From positions 335,501 through 399,500 of the forward strand of contig QVRM01003956.1 of assembly GCA_003439945.1 (NCBI GenBank): a stretch of 64,000 nt of DNA, written 5' to 3'. Below, piece after piece: positions 36,910 through 51,116 of the stretch. Source of the DNA: Dermanyssus gallinae. Lineage: Eukaryota; Arthropoda; Arachnida; Mesostigmata; Dermanyssidae. The notes under the pieces are model-generated. The model did not search any database, was not told the DNA's origin, and saw only the letters and a program-made list of their open reading frames with translations. Position numbers and translations under genes: made by a program. Each line of letters starts with the position of its first letter. The stretch's first letter is position 1.

Positions 36910-39590
36910 GGCCAATCGGGTTACCTACCAACACAGCGGACAAGTAGCTAATGCAAGACCTATTTTATATGGCTGCCTTGACGCAGGAAAGTTACCCTCA
37001 TTTTTGCGTTTATGAGCACGGGCTGGTGGAGGAACTCAGAGAAAATGCGAGAGAGAGAGAGAGAGATAGAGGAGGAAGGAGGAGAAAGTGGAAACACTTG
37101 GGAGAGAAGCGAGCGATGGGAGAATGCGAGAAATATATTACAAACATCGTGAAAGTTCATCTGAAGCGCGGAAGCGCCGCGGCATGCCGCGGCACGCGTT
37201 CACCGAGGGAGATCTCGAGTGGAAAAGATGCTACAGCGCAATGGTGAGAGACGACGATAACCGCCCAGCACCGGCATGCTCTTCATTTTCTCCTTCTTCC
37301 TTTTCTTATTCTTTGTGGGGGGAGCCGTCGCGGCGGCAAAGAAGGAGGCAGCAGCTACACAAGCGCCGCCTGGGGGTCCGCCTCGAACACGTTCGAAGGC
37401 GACGGCGGCAGAACAGGGCAGAACAGAAAAAAAAGAAAACGACACGACACGAAACGCCGCCACCGCTGGCAGCAGCTCTCCGCCAGAGAGGAGAAATTCG
37501 CGGAAAGGGAGACAATGGAGAGAAGGCCATGTTCCAGCCCGCCCACTTCCACTACTCCATTCTGACAGCAAACAGCCCTGAACAGATGGGCGAGTAGACG
37601 CGTCGAAACAGCGGCTCCTGCTCTATCGTGCCACCGAGAACGCACAGCAGATATTCGAAGTAAAGCTAAACGCAAAGCAGCGACGACGACGACGACGTCA
37701 ACGACAGCAAAACGAGACGATAATAAAGGCGACACGTTAAAGCAGAACCAAACGAGGGCAATAGGATGAAAAAGGTGCTAAAAAGGAAGAAATGGTGACA
37801 GCAATGGAATAGGAAGTGAAGCGCACGTATTAACATAGACAGACAAATGAGCAGGAAAAGGCGCAAAGAATCAAGAATTACTGAAACAAAGCAACTGAGA
37901 CAAATGACGATGCAACGAAAGAGAGAGAGAGAGAGACGCAGACAAAGAGAGAGAGAGAAATAAGAGGGTTGTGAAGGATTAGGGGTGGAGGGGTAAAGCA
38001 GCGAGAACCAGAACTGTAAAAATAGCGATGTTGGTGATGATGGCGGTGATGACAGTCTTACGATGACTACTTTGACTACGATCACTATTATGCTATGTCT
38101 ACTGCAAGGACTCTGTTATCGTGGGCCTGAAGGGCCTGTACTTCGTGCAGTACTTTAGACGAATTTCGCGCGGCAAACGGTTTCGTATCTCCACTTAAGT
38201 TAAGCTCTGTCTACACAAGACGATCGCGAGAGGAAGGCGAAGACGAGAAGGAAACTGATGATGACGAATCGTTGCGTTGGGTAGAAAAATTTCGTCCAAC
38301 GAACAGGCAACAAACACACGGCGAGTTCAGATGATTCTCTATGAAGGACATGCAGCCGTTCTTTCTTTGCTTGTTTTTCTTTCTCTAGTTCTCTCCCGTT
38401 CTCTCACTTCCTCCCTGCTGTTCAACATTTCTCCTTTTTCGCCTTCTCTGCAGCAGTATTTTTCTCTTATATCCCGTCCTCTGATACTCTGCTTTCAGGC
38501 AATTGAATTTAATCCTCGACGACGCCAATCATGTATGTACTTCTTCCTCTGCCTCCTCTGTTCGCGATACTACAAGTGTAGTTTGTTACTACACTGTTGT
38601 TGTTGTTGTTGCTGTTGTTGTTTGTGTTGTTGTTGACGCTGCTGCTGCTACTGCTGCTGCTAGCTTGGTTTATCGTTGTCGAGACTCGCCCGTTCAGAAC
38701 ATCATGGCAGGCTAGCGCTTTAGGCACGGCTCGTATTGTCTTGCGTTGCCTTTCTGAGTGCTGTTTTACTAGCTCGATTGTTAAGGCGTGCAGCCAGAAA
38801 CGCGTATCTGCGTCTACGAACTGCGCGCATACAACGTTGATTGGTTGAACGCGGGGCGCCCCCACACAGTTGGCATTGTTGTTATCATGATGTTATAGTT
38901 GCTCGAAAGTTGTCTTGTCGTTGTTGTTGCCGCCGTTGCTGCTGTTATACACGCCATCGAATTGTTATTGTTATTTTGTGATGTTCCGCTTGCTCGCGCA
39001 GGGAATTGCTTGGAAGGCGCGGCGTCGTTCCTACGAATAGCGCAAAAATCAAACGGCTCAAATCGACTTTTGAGACATCTCTGTAGTCGCGCTACAAAGA
39101 AGCCGGATATTCCTACCGTTTTGCGTAGAACAGGCTTGTTGAACCACACTGGTTCTTGCAGTTGTCCTCGGCAAAAATCGACACATTTATGCACAATAAG
39201 CCAGCACTTCTTTACGGGCTGTCGGCTCAAGCAGGCTATCACAGGCTCCAGCGAGTCCCGCTGTGTTCGATTGCTATGTAGGTAGAGATCAAATCACCTT
39301 CAGCTTGAATCCGGCCAAAGGGCCGGAGGCTATAGGGAAGCGTCACTCAGTCTTCTAGGGTAATTTTCCTGGGACGCACGGACTGGTACGTTGTAGTCGT
39401 AGTAATAAAGAAGTAATAGCAGTGTTAGGCGGACAGTTATACGGACGTGTAGACACGAAGCTAGGCCAATTTACGTTTTAGGTGGGAAAGCTAGATAATG
39501 GGTGGAGGCGTCCGCGCAATTACCAAGGTTCACCAAACAGATCTGATGCGGGTCAGTAAACCAATAAGGGTCAAACGCGCGAGGAAAGAC

Positions 39591-39667
<77 letters not shown>

Positions 39668-42600
39668 GATAAAGAGATGGCAAATGAGCTAGGGTCACTG
39701 AGAGGAGACAGAAAGTTAAATTGGGAGGAGGGAAAGAGAAGTTAAAAGGGAGGACCACGGTACACGAACACACGAGCGGTTGATCGGCGTGAGGATTTTC
39801 GCTGTCATCTGCCCTACTGGGCTTCGTGCTAAGCCTGTGTTGTCATCACTGTAGTCGTTGTCACCGGTGCCCCACGTGGCCGCCGCGTTGCCAGCTTCTA
39901 GAGACGGCGATTGCGCCTCACACACCTCAGCCCGCCCAAGCAACGTACGCCTGCAGACTGGGGGGAGGGGGGTGTCGAACCAATCGGTCGAACTAATAAA
40001 CGTCACCACGTGACACTGACACAGCTAGCAGCGGCGGCGACGGCAGTGGCAAGTGTACGGGAGACTGGCGACGACGAACGACAAGCAAGCAAGAATGAAC
40101 GCGCCAGGCGCTAGGCAACGAAGGCGGCGCCTGTGGTGGCGTTCGTGTCGCGTCAAGATGATTGCATGGTACAGCTGCTGGCCTGGCAGGATAGCATCCA
40201 TAAAACTTGACATCTACAGCCTCCCAAACCAATTGGCGTCACTGAAGGTGGCGGCGAAGGCGGCGGCGGCAACGGCCTCCAGTCATAACTGGCTGTATAA
40301 GAAGAAGGGGTAACAACGGAGGAGAAAAGATAGGCTAGGAAACCACCACCAGCCTCTCTTGGCGACCAAACGTCTGCTCATCGTCTAGGTTCTTCTTTAT
40401 GCCCGTTCAGCTCTGTTCACGCTCCACTGCCACCGCCACCACCACCACCACACCATCGGCAAATCGTCTTATGTTGTCGTCGCCTTGTACGTCGAACTTC
40501 ATTCACACCGTTCGCTGGATTTGCCGTGGTACACCCGGCGTTGGCTACATAGCCTCATTCAGATCGAGTTGTTCTGTTCAAAGAAGAATGGGACGCGGCG
40601 GGATACACGGTGGGAGGGCGAGCTGCCCCACCCTTCGCCCCAATTCAGGGCAGCATTTTCTTTACTAAATATTCTCGACTCGGGAAATCCAAGGAAATTG
40701 TACGAAATGAAAGAAGGAGGAAAAGAAAGAAAGCTAGATGAATAGACCGAAGCCCTAAAGGCGAGACAATGGTGCTACAACGAGCGCGCCCGTCCTCATA
40801 AACAGACAGAGCATAAACAGGCGGAGTTATGCCCGTAAATATCCACCACTTTTTGTTAGGTATTTCTACTATACCAACATTTTTGAGGTGGCCACGATTT
40901 TTTCTTTATCATAGTCAGTAGGCAATCATGCTTTTTGTTAAAAAGTCAGCGATATAGATTTATATGTGTCTGAGTATGTGTGTGTGTGGATCTGATCCAT
41001 TCGCTCAGTTTCATTTGGGCGTTGATAGCGGTCTAAGCTTGTTACATCCAAATGGACGAGCCTGCCGAAGAATAGTAAATGTTAGTGCAACCTTATTTAG
41101 ACAATACCAGATAAATAGTTTCGATTATCTATGACACTCTGTAGCTATGTCAGCATTGACAACAATATAGCACAGCTGTTGAACTTCAGACAAATTGCCG
41201 ACAGCTTAACTGGCTGTACGTCTGATATATCCTCCTTTACGCATACTAACAAGTTTTCACGTTATATAAAATAGAACGTGTGCGAATATTTAACACGCTG
41301 AAAAGGTAGACAATGCACGCACGTCACGTACAGGACCTCCCCTAGAATGCATTGCGTAGTGTATTGCACCTACTTGACATCATTAGCGGTACGTATACCC
41401 GTCGCCGCTGCGACGATCGTGCCAGAAAAAACGCCACACCGTTTAATTCGGCTTGAGTCGTCTTGAGAACGACAAAATACCCCTCTGCCATGATTTCTCC
41501 GTTTCCCTTCCCTTCATTCCCTCCCGTTTCTTTATACGACATGTGATCAGCCATAAATGCACAACGGCAACGGGACACGTGAAACAAGTAGCGGAGTAGC
41601 GGCCACCTTTCAGAGCCTACTTCCGAGAAGGGGCTGCTACCGACAGTCAGTCTAAAGAAGAACTCAAAAACCGAAATGTACGCGCACTCTAATGAACAAG
41701 CTATTCTCAAATATTTTGCCTGTAGCGTACGGAGCAGGCAAAAAACACCTGAAAGCATGCTCCGCTCCGATAACGACAACTGCTTATGTTGCTGCTCCTT
41801 TGGTCCAGCCGGAATTCACTCAGCAGTGCTTGGAAAAGAAAGGAACAGCATTGCCCATATCATGAGCACGCCAGATATTGTCATTTTCTTGTTTTTTAAA
41901 CGTAGTTGCAGCAGCGTTAGCAGTACACATTCGGTTCAATGGCTGCTCTGCTGGTTCTTCTATAGAAGCCTTCTACTTTTTAGTGAAGTAACTGACAAGT
42001 AGTATCTTAGTAGCAAGTAGCGCATCTTACAAACGCCAATTAGGACTCAAAATGGCCTTGCTGCATGATGAGCCATAGCCTGCATAGCATAGCGGATCTC
42101 TTAGCTAGTCACACACTGCTGCGTCGCTTACTGCGTCCGCCAATGTCTGCTCCCTCTATCTCGTTTGCCTGCGTCCAATTAAATGAGCTGCGCACTAAAA
42201 TAGCAGTAATTTTACTAATGGTAATGGCACAAAATCAAGACCTTACCTTACAGCAGCACTTACTACTACTACTACTACTGTTACTAGTACTAGATACGAG
42301 TGCTGGTCGCACCGCTCTCTGCCGGGGCGACTTAACCGACCTTCACACACTACAGACACACATACACTCCCATTATCATCCCCGCCACTGCTGCAACCTG
42401 ACTGGGTTATCTACACCCGCAGGCAAACAAAGATGGGAAAGCTACTTTGCACGACGGTGGCGACGAACGAAGCGAGAATGAAGACGCTCAACCAGCAGCC
42501 TTTCACCGACCGCCTATAACTATACGAAAGGCTGTTGTAGCCTTTGCGCTTAGCCATAGAGATCCGTGACGAGCCCAGCGAGCCCCGCTGCAGGCGCGCC

Positions 42601-43500
42601 GGGCCGACCGACCGACCGAAAACGAAAGCCACCCGCGAGAAGCCACGAGACGTGATAGGACTTCGCCATTCGACCTGTCCCAATCAAGCGACGCCGACGG
42701 CTTGGAGATTTCTGCCACATGTGTACACCAACCGCTACCTAACACTCGCAGTCACACTCTCAGTCGTTTTGAGGAGTGGGTGGTGCGTTAAAATTATTTC
42801 GGCTTCGCTCATCTTCTGGGGTTCGTCGTCCTCCCGCATCCCCCTTCCCTCCTTTTCCTCCTTTTCCCCTGATGCCCTCTGATAATAAAACTTGCCATTT
42901 CAGTACGTCCAGGGCCTGCTGCGTCATCAGCTGCAAGCATTCGGAGGTGTTTGGGAGGCGGGCGTCCCGACAGGCGTCCTCATCATCAGGGCTTCGGATG
43001 AGGCGTCGTCGTCATCATCATCATCGGGGCTCCGGATTAGGTAGGATCCCAGTAAACCGCAAGCAAGTTTGCTGTTAATGAACGGTCTTCACCAAGTTCC
43101 GCCAGCCCTATTATTACGGACTGCGGACGCCTAGCAGGACAAGCAGGCTTCTTCCCTACTAGCCGCTTACTACGTGTGTCCTGTCATCGCACACTGTCAA
43201 TGAAGTACACTCCTGTCCACAAAGATGACCTAACTTTGCCAAACGGAAGGGCGTCGCCAAAGGCACAGTGTTGATGGCAGAAATTGCTGCAAAACAGCCT
43301 TCGCTTTCTCACTTGCTTATGACCGCCCTATAGACAGACAGTTAGATAGAAACTAAGAGGCGGGTTGTATGGAGGCTGCATGTAAACGGTGCAGCGCAAG
43401 CCTTTTACATCAAGCACAATGCCAAAAATAACAAGCTAATAACTATACATACATGTATTTTTCACTACTTACAAGAATAGCATTAACAGTTTGGCAAGCC
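36910..43500. other. Long intronic stretch without recognised genes
   Basis: It has purine-rich and (GA)n tracts at 37045-37090 and 37920-37960, triplet arrays and one AT array. Open frames at 41.3-41.8 and 42.1-42.5 kb have no domain I can name. Confidence 0.45.
39592..39664. repeat. (AT)n array
   Basis: Pure AT, 73 bp. Confidence 0.95.
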
Positions 43501-43505
43501 GTTTC

Positions 43506-43524
43506 GAGGGTCAGCCCGAAAACT
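43506..43524 (+). mobile_element. Terminal fragment of SINE family A
   Basis: GAGGGTCAGCCCGAAAACT is identical to the 3' end of the copy at 52.5 kb. Nineteen bases only, so chance or a shared tail from a related element cannot be excluded. Confidence 0.35.
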
Positions 43525-44317
43525 ACTTTAAGTCTCGCTCGTTATCTTTTGTCAGGTCTTTGATAAACGGTAGACATTATATAAAAATTCAGCTAATAGT
43601 TACATGCGTCGGAACCGGTCTGTCTCCTAAAAGACTCGGACAGAATAATATTCCATGGTTAGAAACGCAAGAAAAACCGCACTGAAAAAGCTGCCGTTTT
43701 ATGGATGGCTTACTGTGATAAAGATATTTGGCTTTCTACTAACACTTACAATAACATTAATGCGCTGACTTAATTTAATTTTCTGAGCTGATCGAATGTG
43801 TGTGACATAAGACACCGCTTAACCTGCTCACGTTTGTATTTAAACGACAACGGTCGTGCTGGACAAACAATACGGAAACATGGCTACATGGTTGACTGTT
43901 TGACATGCATACCAGTCATGATTACCCCGTTCAGGTAAAGCCAAGTGTAGAAGAAACAGGCGGCATATATGATATAGTATGTAAATATAAAGAGAGAAAG
44001 AGGGAAGGGGTTGATCCCGATTTCGTTTACGACAACATACGGTTTTCTCATTTAAGTTGTAGCTAGTGATATGCTTGATTGCATGTGTTATTTTTCGAGA
44101 AAGAAGACAAATATGATGTAGGCAGAGATGGGTGACAATTCTATTCGATTTTTGTTGTACAACTTGTTCCTATAACGTTACATGCTTGCACTAATAGACG
44201 TATTCCTAACGGCCTTGTACGATCGATGATTTTGTAATAGTTTATACTCGTCATCGTCGTAGACTGTACCACAATGAAAAATTGTATGCGTAGTAGGAAT
44301 ATACCTATCTCCATATC

Positions 44318-44385
44318 GATATATATATATATATATATAGACAGAGAGAGGGGGAGAGAGAAATATATATATATATATATATCTC

Positions 44386-44466
<81 letters not shown>
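44318..44466. repeat. (AT)n arrays with CTCCAA interruptions
   Basis: ATATCTCCAAATAT occurs twice and its inverse ATATGGAGA ends the block, so parts can fold back. A (GA)n insert lies at 44341-44361. Confidence 0.93.
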
Positions 44467-44468
<2 letters not shown>

Positions 44469-44724
44469 AGAAAGATGACAAGCGTACAAAAGTAATCATC
44501 AGTTTCGCATTAGTGCGGTTTGATCCATGCCGTCCCGTGGTGTGTTTCTGTGCGACGTCGCATCGGTTGTGTGTACCCATGCATCAAACATCATAGTTTT
44601 CCATCAGAGGGCATTCTAATCCCGCGGTCGCCAGAAGGAATAGACGACTGGGGCAATTTCCCAGCCACCGTAATAGCATAGATCTTTCAGTGAAGCTAAG
44701 AAGTGAAATGCTCAAAATATTGAG

Positions 44725-44845
44725 TAAGGCGGCTTAGTTGCAGCGCCGCTGCCTTGCATTCGGGAGGTTATGGTTTACCCTATCCTAGACCGGTCACTTC
44801 TAAATTGGTGTTCATGGTTTCCAATTTAGAAAAACTGAAGACAGA
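44725..44845 (+). mobile_element. Possible third tRNA-derived SINE (family C)
   Basis: GGCTTAGTTGCAGCGCCGCTGCC gives an A-box-like stretch, CCTTGCATTCGGGAGG an Ala-type anticodon arm (TGC), and GGTTATGGTTTACCC a decayed B box. Single copy here, so the family status is unproven. Beyond it a hairpin TCTAAATTGG/CCAATTTAGA (44799-44808 and 44821-44830) occurs. Confidence 0.4.
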
Positions 44846-44948
44846 CATAGGTGGAAACTATTATCGGCCGCAAAAGAAGAGACACAAGCGGAACAGATAC
44901 TTCATTATGATGAATTGAACTACCATCTTACAATGATTTTACAAAAAA

Positions 44949-44952
<4 letters not shown>

Positions 44953-44992
<40 letters not shown>
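44953..44992. repeat. (AT)n array after an A run
   Basis: Ten A's, then pure AT. Confidence 0.95.
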
Positions 44993-44994
<2 letters not shown>

Positions 44995-46617
44995 GACAAA
45001 CATATGAATTCGACACTGGGCCGTCAATTAATAAACTTCAAGGATGACTAAAGCCTTGATGAAGACAACAAGATAACAAAAGCCTGAGAGCCTGAATCGT
45101 TAATTGCAGTATTGACGACAAGGGTTTAGGGCTTACTCCATTTTAGAGTTAACGCGTCTAGGTTATTTTTGACCGAACTATATCGCTCGTTTTCTCGCAT
45201 GAGCTTTATGCACACTGGTTGGTATTGCCCAACAGACTTTCGTAGGTTTTTGGACACATCGCAAACACAAGGCTGTTATTTGTGTATGCAGCAAAAGTAA
45301 AGGCCTTGTGAGCATACAGACTGTTTACGTTAGCTAAATTACTAAGCACATCAATACATATATGATCGTAATAATCGTAGCGCACACCCTTTATGTGATA
45401 ATAAAAGTAAATGCATGCTATGTTATGTCAACATTGCAGACAAAATGCAATCTAACATTGCCGCTAGCGATCCAATACTGATATAGATTTATTGTAGCTG
45501 ACATATTAAATTCGATGTTCAGTCATTGAATTGCTTGTGTACTCGATAAACAGTATATCAGCAATATTGTCAGCTAAAAGAAAGCTAGAACATGCGCTGC
45601 CCAAAGCCAACATGATGCTTCTGTGAACATTAGCTGCACGAACGGTTTACGCTTGCTATGCTGGAACATTGCTCGTTTTATAAAAAGGATTCTCGGAGAA
45701 CGGTACATAGCTTGAAATCGCTACGTCCACACACCTCACTGAGTCCTTATCATTAGTCTGCTAGGGCCGAAGGCTCAAGCTGCGATGATAGAGGGATTCC
45801 CTAGATTCACCAAGACACTTTGTTGGAGTTGCGAGGTAAAGGGCGCGAGCTGCTCTAGCGCTTTAATATTTACCGTCGTATGAATCCATGGCCCGTAGTT
45901 AGTTGTAGTGAACTACAACTTTCCATTTTTCTTTTCTCACGCCTGTGTACAAATAAATGATTTGCGGCCTGCCCTCCATTTGCTTGAGAATATAATCTTA
46001 CGCGCCTTACAGGAAATGCCATAGCCGTATTGGGCGATCATGTCACTTGCAACCGGCTAAGTTACGCTGTGCGTCTGACTACCTGCGCACCGTGTAGACA
46101 AGTTAAACTAAGTTATTTTGTGAATTGCAACCTAACATTATTCTAATTCGTTACGCAAATTTGACAAACATTGTTTCCGCAATGCCACTGCTACAAAGTA
46201 GCGCCCCGTACTTGGTCTACGTGCCCTCGAAGAAAAACAGGGCTCACTATAGCTACTACGGTAGAATTACAATAGTACATGGGAACCTGGGAAGTTTTTC
46301 ATCTGGCAATTTTTCCGCAGTAGAGTGTAAGTTCCACCAATCAAATTTAATCGAATCCGCTGACGTATGGCGTCATCTTTATTGATGCTTTGGTGAAACA
46401 TTAGAATCGATTCCTCCACAAAAACGCTGTGGCAATATGACAAGCACAAGCGTGTCAGCGCCAAAATAGCAGCTTCCAAAAATCGAATATGTGGCTCGGG
46501 TAAAGCTTGCGATAGGCAAAAACTTAAGCATAGCTCAAGTTGAGTAGTGAAGAAGACTTTGGGCTCGGATGCCAAGTCTTCCATAACCTCCTGCACGACC
46601 GTCTCGAAAAAGATTGC

Positions 46618-46708
46618 GGTTGTTGTTCTTGCCCGGTCCAACTCGGAAAATTATGGTTGTTATCCTTTCCCGGTCCAATCCGAAAAATTATGGTTGTTGT
46701 TCTTGCCG
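46618..46708. repeat. 37-bp tandem repeat, about 2.5 copies
   Basis: GGTTGTTGTTCTTGCCCGGT begins copies at 46618, 46655 (with changes) and 46692 (partial), each ending AAAATTAT. A minus-strand open frame of about 124 codons (46267-46641) ends in it; I do not recognise that frame. Confidence 0.75.
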
Positions 46709-47523
46709 TAATAACAATGGTAGTCGCAGTAAAAGGGGCTAGGTATCGAGTACTTTATGAAGGCAGAGGTCAAGCCAAGAAGCTACGTCGAGGCCGGAGA
46801 GTCACGCCGTGGGGGCGTCTCGTGATTCAACTACACCATACTACGCTCCCGTCCCCCTATCATGCTCTCGAGTGTGAAGTCATAGCCTCCAGTGTCCAGC
46901 ACAGCGTCCTGGTTTGCTCTAATGTGCAACGAAGCGGCAATTCGACTTCTGTTTGATTCTTGTGGTAAAAACTGCTATTTCTACTGCACGTGTTGCATTT
47001 AAGATGATGATGATGATTTATCAAAAATAGGCACACTTTAGTCGTCGTAAACTTTTCCGTCGCTCTTATTTGCCTCCATATTTAAGATGAACATCTGACA
47101 GTCATAATCACAGGTTTCTCACGACAAGACAACATGTTACGAACCAATTGCGTCGACGGTTCGCAGCATAATGAAATTAAATGACCGCTGCTATGGATAT
47201 TGTTATCTCTGTATTAGTTTGCCATATTTGTGTCAGTAAACACGAAGATCCATTTTTAAAACTGCCGCTGCTGCTGCTCCAGCAACAACGTTTATGGTAC
47301 TGTTCTGTATCAACCATCCCCATCTACCACTGGAGGCAGTTAGAACTAACTGCGTCATTAGTATCGACTGCTGCTTTTCTAATGATATGGTATAATTACC
47401 ACCCATTTCGCGTATTGTCCGCGTATCGCCATTCTGCACTCTGTATTTGTAACCAAGCGTACGCATAACTGCTGCTCTGCTTATTGGTGCATTTACTTAA
47501 TACGTATGTAAGCTTGTGTCCTG

Positions 47524-47602
47524 CTCTATATAATATATATACATATATATATATTATATATATACATATGTAGATCTATATATATATATATATAATATAT
47601 AG
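47524..47602. repeat. Interrupted (AT)n array
   Basis: TATATA with ACATAT and ATCTAT interruptions. Confidence 0.93.
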
Positions 47603-49035
47603 CTGCAGGACAAGTTTTGCTTCGTATGCTTTCTCTGTTGAAGGGCTGCTGCTGCTGTTTCTGCGGCGCATTGCGACATCGGACTGGCGGCGCTCAACAT
47701 AGCGCCTTTATTTAGCAATTTGCGTGCTTGCGTATTGAATAGCTACGACAACTAAACGATGCAAACTTTTAATACTTCGATTAAGGTTCGTCTGCCACTC
47801 GTCGCTGCGATCATTGGACCACCATCACTACCACCACAACTAATACTACTACTTCTGCTTTCGGAACTGTAGCTGCGGCTGCTGCTTGCTTATCGAGACC
47901 CTCGCCCGGCTTACTGTTTTTTTATTTTTGTTCAGGACAGCAAAGACAGAGCGACAGACTGACAACGGCAGTAATGTGCCGCGCCCGCTGCTGCTGCCAC
48001 TGCTGAAATTACTGACGACTCATCTCGCCTGTTTTTTTCCCGCCTACCACTCCTCTCACCATTTCGGGAGATGGGGTTCGGGGTTTCGAGTTCGGAGATC
48101 CGACTACAGACTAGATTCGACTACAGACTAGATTCGATGCGGCTAGCCAGATTGACAGATATCCGAGAGATAGCGAAAGGGAGATAGAGATGGAGAGAGC
48201 GAGGGGTAGAGAGAGAGAGAGATGAAGAGAGTGAGGGGTAGAGAGAGATGAAGAGAGCGAGGGATAGAGGGAGAGAGAGAGGGGGAACGAGACGGAGGTC
48301 AAATCTCCCCCGTTCTTCTCTAGCGCCGTCATTTAGGCTTCCTCAATCCCTCTCGACGTTTGGTAACACATTCACAGTCAGTACAAACTCGCACTTGCAT
48401 CGCATACGTACACAAACAGATATGGCGACTCATAGAAGCCATCATGTGATCGACACCGACGCCGCGTTCGACTAATCTTTTTGAACCACGGCCAAACTGC
48501 CTACGCCAAAACCGTGACCATTAGTGCTATTACTATTACCACTACGACGACTAAACCCATTTCTACTACGATCCCTGCCGCTGATGCTTGCAGCGAGTAC
48601 CTATTACTATTTTCCATTGGGTTATTATTATTATCATTATTATCAACCTAGACGCTTTCTTTTGTCATCATCCTCATCATTATCGTCATTGTCATCACTG
48701 GAGGCCGAATTTCGTGATGAAGTTTGGCGCTACAATTCGGCTTCACTCACAGACTACATACTGTTCTTTTGTATAAAAACACACCATAATAATAATTAAA
48801 AAGTAAGCGACGAGGCAGCTCGTCAGACAGTCCCTGACCCAAACACAGCCTACATGATTAATGCCATAACAGGTTCGACTGTTGACAGGAGGCCTGTCAG
48901 TTTGATTTACACGATCAACGGCTGCTTCTGTTTGCGCTTTTCTTTTTTTTTCGAATCTTTTTTATTGAGGCGACGTAGCGAGCAGCATAATATACAGCGA
49001 CCATCGCTTTAACGGATCGCTGCTCCAGCGTCACG

Positions 49036-49085
49036 GTAGCCGCAGCTCTTCTGCGGCTACTAACGTTTTGCAAACGTCAGTAGCC
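49036..49085. repeat. Two overlapping stem-loops sharing one arm
   Basis: GTAGCCGCAG/CTGCGGCTAC (49036-49045 and 49051-49060) forms one hairpin. GGCTACT/AGTAGCC (49055-49061 and 49079-49085), with inner ACGTTT/AAACGT, forms a second. Both need bases 49055-49060, so they exclude each other in a single strand. Confidence 0.6.
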
Positions 49086-49379
49086 CAAGATCGCTGGGAG
49101 GTGGCTACCTTCATAAGGCTGCAGCATAACCGACTGCCGATACGCATACAAAAGGCTGAACCTTCTTATTGCCACTTAAGTTGAGGCTACTTGTGCAATC
49201 GGCGCCTTGACCTTGAGCTATGCAGTCATGGTGCTACTTAAGCCGGGGCTACGATCTTAAGATGCATACACAAAGATACACATGGACGCACATGGCCACG
49301 AGCTCTGATCCACCAAGACGGGCAACCCCTCAATTGCCATCGGATAAATCTCTCTGGCTTTCCTAGCTGCAAACTGTGA

Positions 49380-49442
<63 letters not shown>
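49380..49442. repeat. (AT)n array
   Basis: Pure AT. A second short one lies at 49511-49530. Confidence 0.95.
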
Positions 49443-49445
<3 letters not shown>

Positions 49446-51084
49446 GGTAACATGGAAGGATCATTTGCCAAAAGCTGCGTTGCACTGGTAGTAAAGTTTA
49501 TAACCTTCCTTATATATATATATATATATCGAACATGCGTTCAGGGTAGTAGACAAAATGGATTTTATTAGGCGGAAGGCACAAATACATGCTTGCTTTA
49601 TCTAATTCACATTGGATCGAAATCTTCAATGCGGCCTGTATGGTACCATTCTTATACATCGTATACGGTCGCCATCGATGAATCTAGCCGCGAAATAAGA
49701 GGGAGAAAAACCTGGGAAAAGGGGTTAGTAAACCGCTAGAGAGAGAGAGATAGCCAAGCTATTCCCTGCCAGGCAGAAAGCCGGCCAATATAGGCAACAA
49801 AAACGTTCATCGGCGCCAGCGAAAGCCGGGATTTTCGGTGATGCGATGGAAACGTTGCCGAAGTCTGTTCTGTTCGTTCTGTTTAGTCTAGGCCACGATG
49901 ATGGTGATGATGATCATGTTGACGACGACGGTTTTCATCTCGCCTCCGGCATGGCTGCACTTCGGCACACCGTGGGTAGCACAACGCTACATCCTAACGC
50001 GGCGCAACTTCATTGCGGTCTTCCCAACCGTCTTGCTTATTCGATCAGCATCTCTCGGAAATGACAAATAATGCCCCTTGCGACAGCACCACAGAGCAAA
50101 CATCAAACAGGTGCTCCCTATGTCCCCCTCCCCCCCCGTCCTCTTCTGTTCGTCTTGCGTGCCACGGCTACGTGTAAGCCGATTGGCGGCATTATTTTAG
50201 GCTGCTGATTTTCTTTAGACTAGAGATATATATTCAGACCAGCTGGTCTGGAACCCAGGTTCTCAATATGTCGATTAACCCAAGCCAACAGGGTATCCCG
50301 CCCGATCTTCAAGGAGCTGGGAGTTCCGATGGGCCAAACTGAATATTTGTATCCAAATATGCACGCCTTCAAAAAAACGAAGATGCAACTCATTTGAAAA
50401 ATATAGTATATAGTTGGCTTTTCAGTACGATCATTTTGTAACAAGTAATGTCTATTCTCCGGCTTTCAGGTAACGACAAATGTCCTACAATTGTTCCCAG
50501 CGTCGACTCTTGTTATAACAGTGAAGCCGACATCCATAACAGGGGACTTCGCGTGAAGGAAACTAAGTGTGTCAGAGAGGCGTTTAGATGGGAGCACACA
50601 ATCGTTGACGGAATCTCTAGTACCAATATTCGGATTACATAGATTATTATGCAATTTTCTGTAAACGATTTTTCAACGGCATTGAAATAAATGTTACTCA
50701 AGCATGATCTCCGCATCAGGTGTAATGCAAATGAACAACAAAGTCCGCTCTAGAATTCTCAACTGCTTGCCAGGAACAGTAGTGGGTAATAATTTATATG
50801 TTATGTCGTGAATCAAAAGAATGCATTTCCACTATAGTCTGCATTTCTGTGTCTGTTACGATCGTGTCTACGGCCCGGTTTCTTCTCGGCTGGCACAGTC
50901 AAGTAAGCCACTGCTGGCCCTGAGTGTTGCTTTCCGCGTTGTTCCCATCCTGCACGTACTTGCAAAACAACTTCAGAAATGAATACAAATTGCATCGGGT
51001 ACTAGAAATTATTGTTATTCTTTCTTGTTTGTTCATCAGACACAGACAAACATCAACGTAAACGTCGCTTTACGCGGACCAGGC

Positions 51085-51116
51085 TCATGGACGTTAAATC
51101 TTGGCTGAGAGTCATA
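51085..51116 (+). mobile_element. 5'-truncated SINE family A tail
   Basis: CATGGACGTTAAATCTTGGC followed by TGAGAGTCA equals the end of the SINE A body. Everything upstream is absent. A (GA)n tract follows. Confidence 0.55.

Larger units (their letters stand above)
45000..51080. other. Intronic stretch, mostly featureless
   Basis: It contains AT arrays, a 37-bp tandem repeat and a stem-loop pair listed separately, and a (GA)n-rich tract at 48150-48290. The rest shows nothing I can name. Confidence 0.45.

Noticed and set aside
41342..41779. 145-codon minus-strand frame
   Set aside because: No recognisable domain, signal or conserved motif; plausible as chance in intron DNA.
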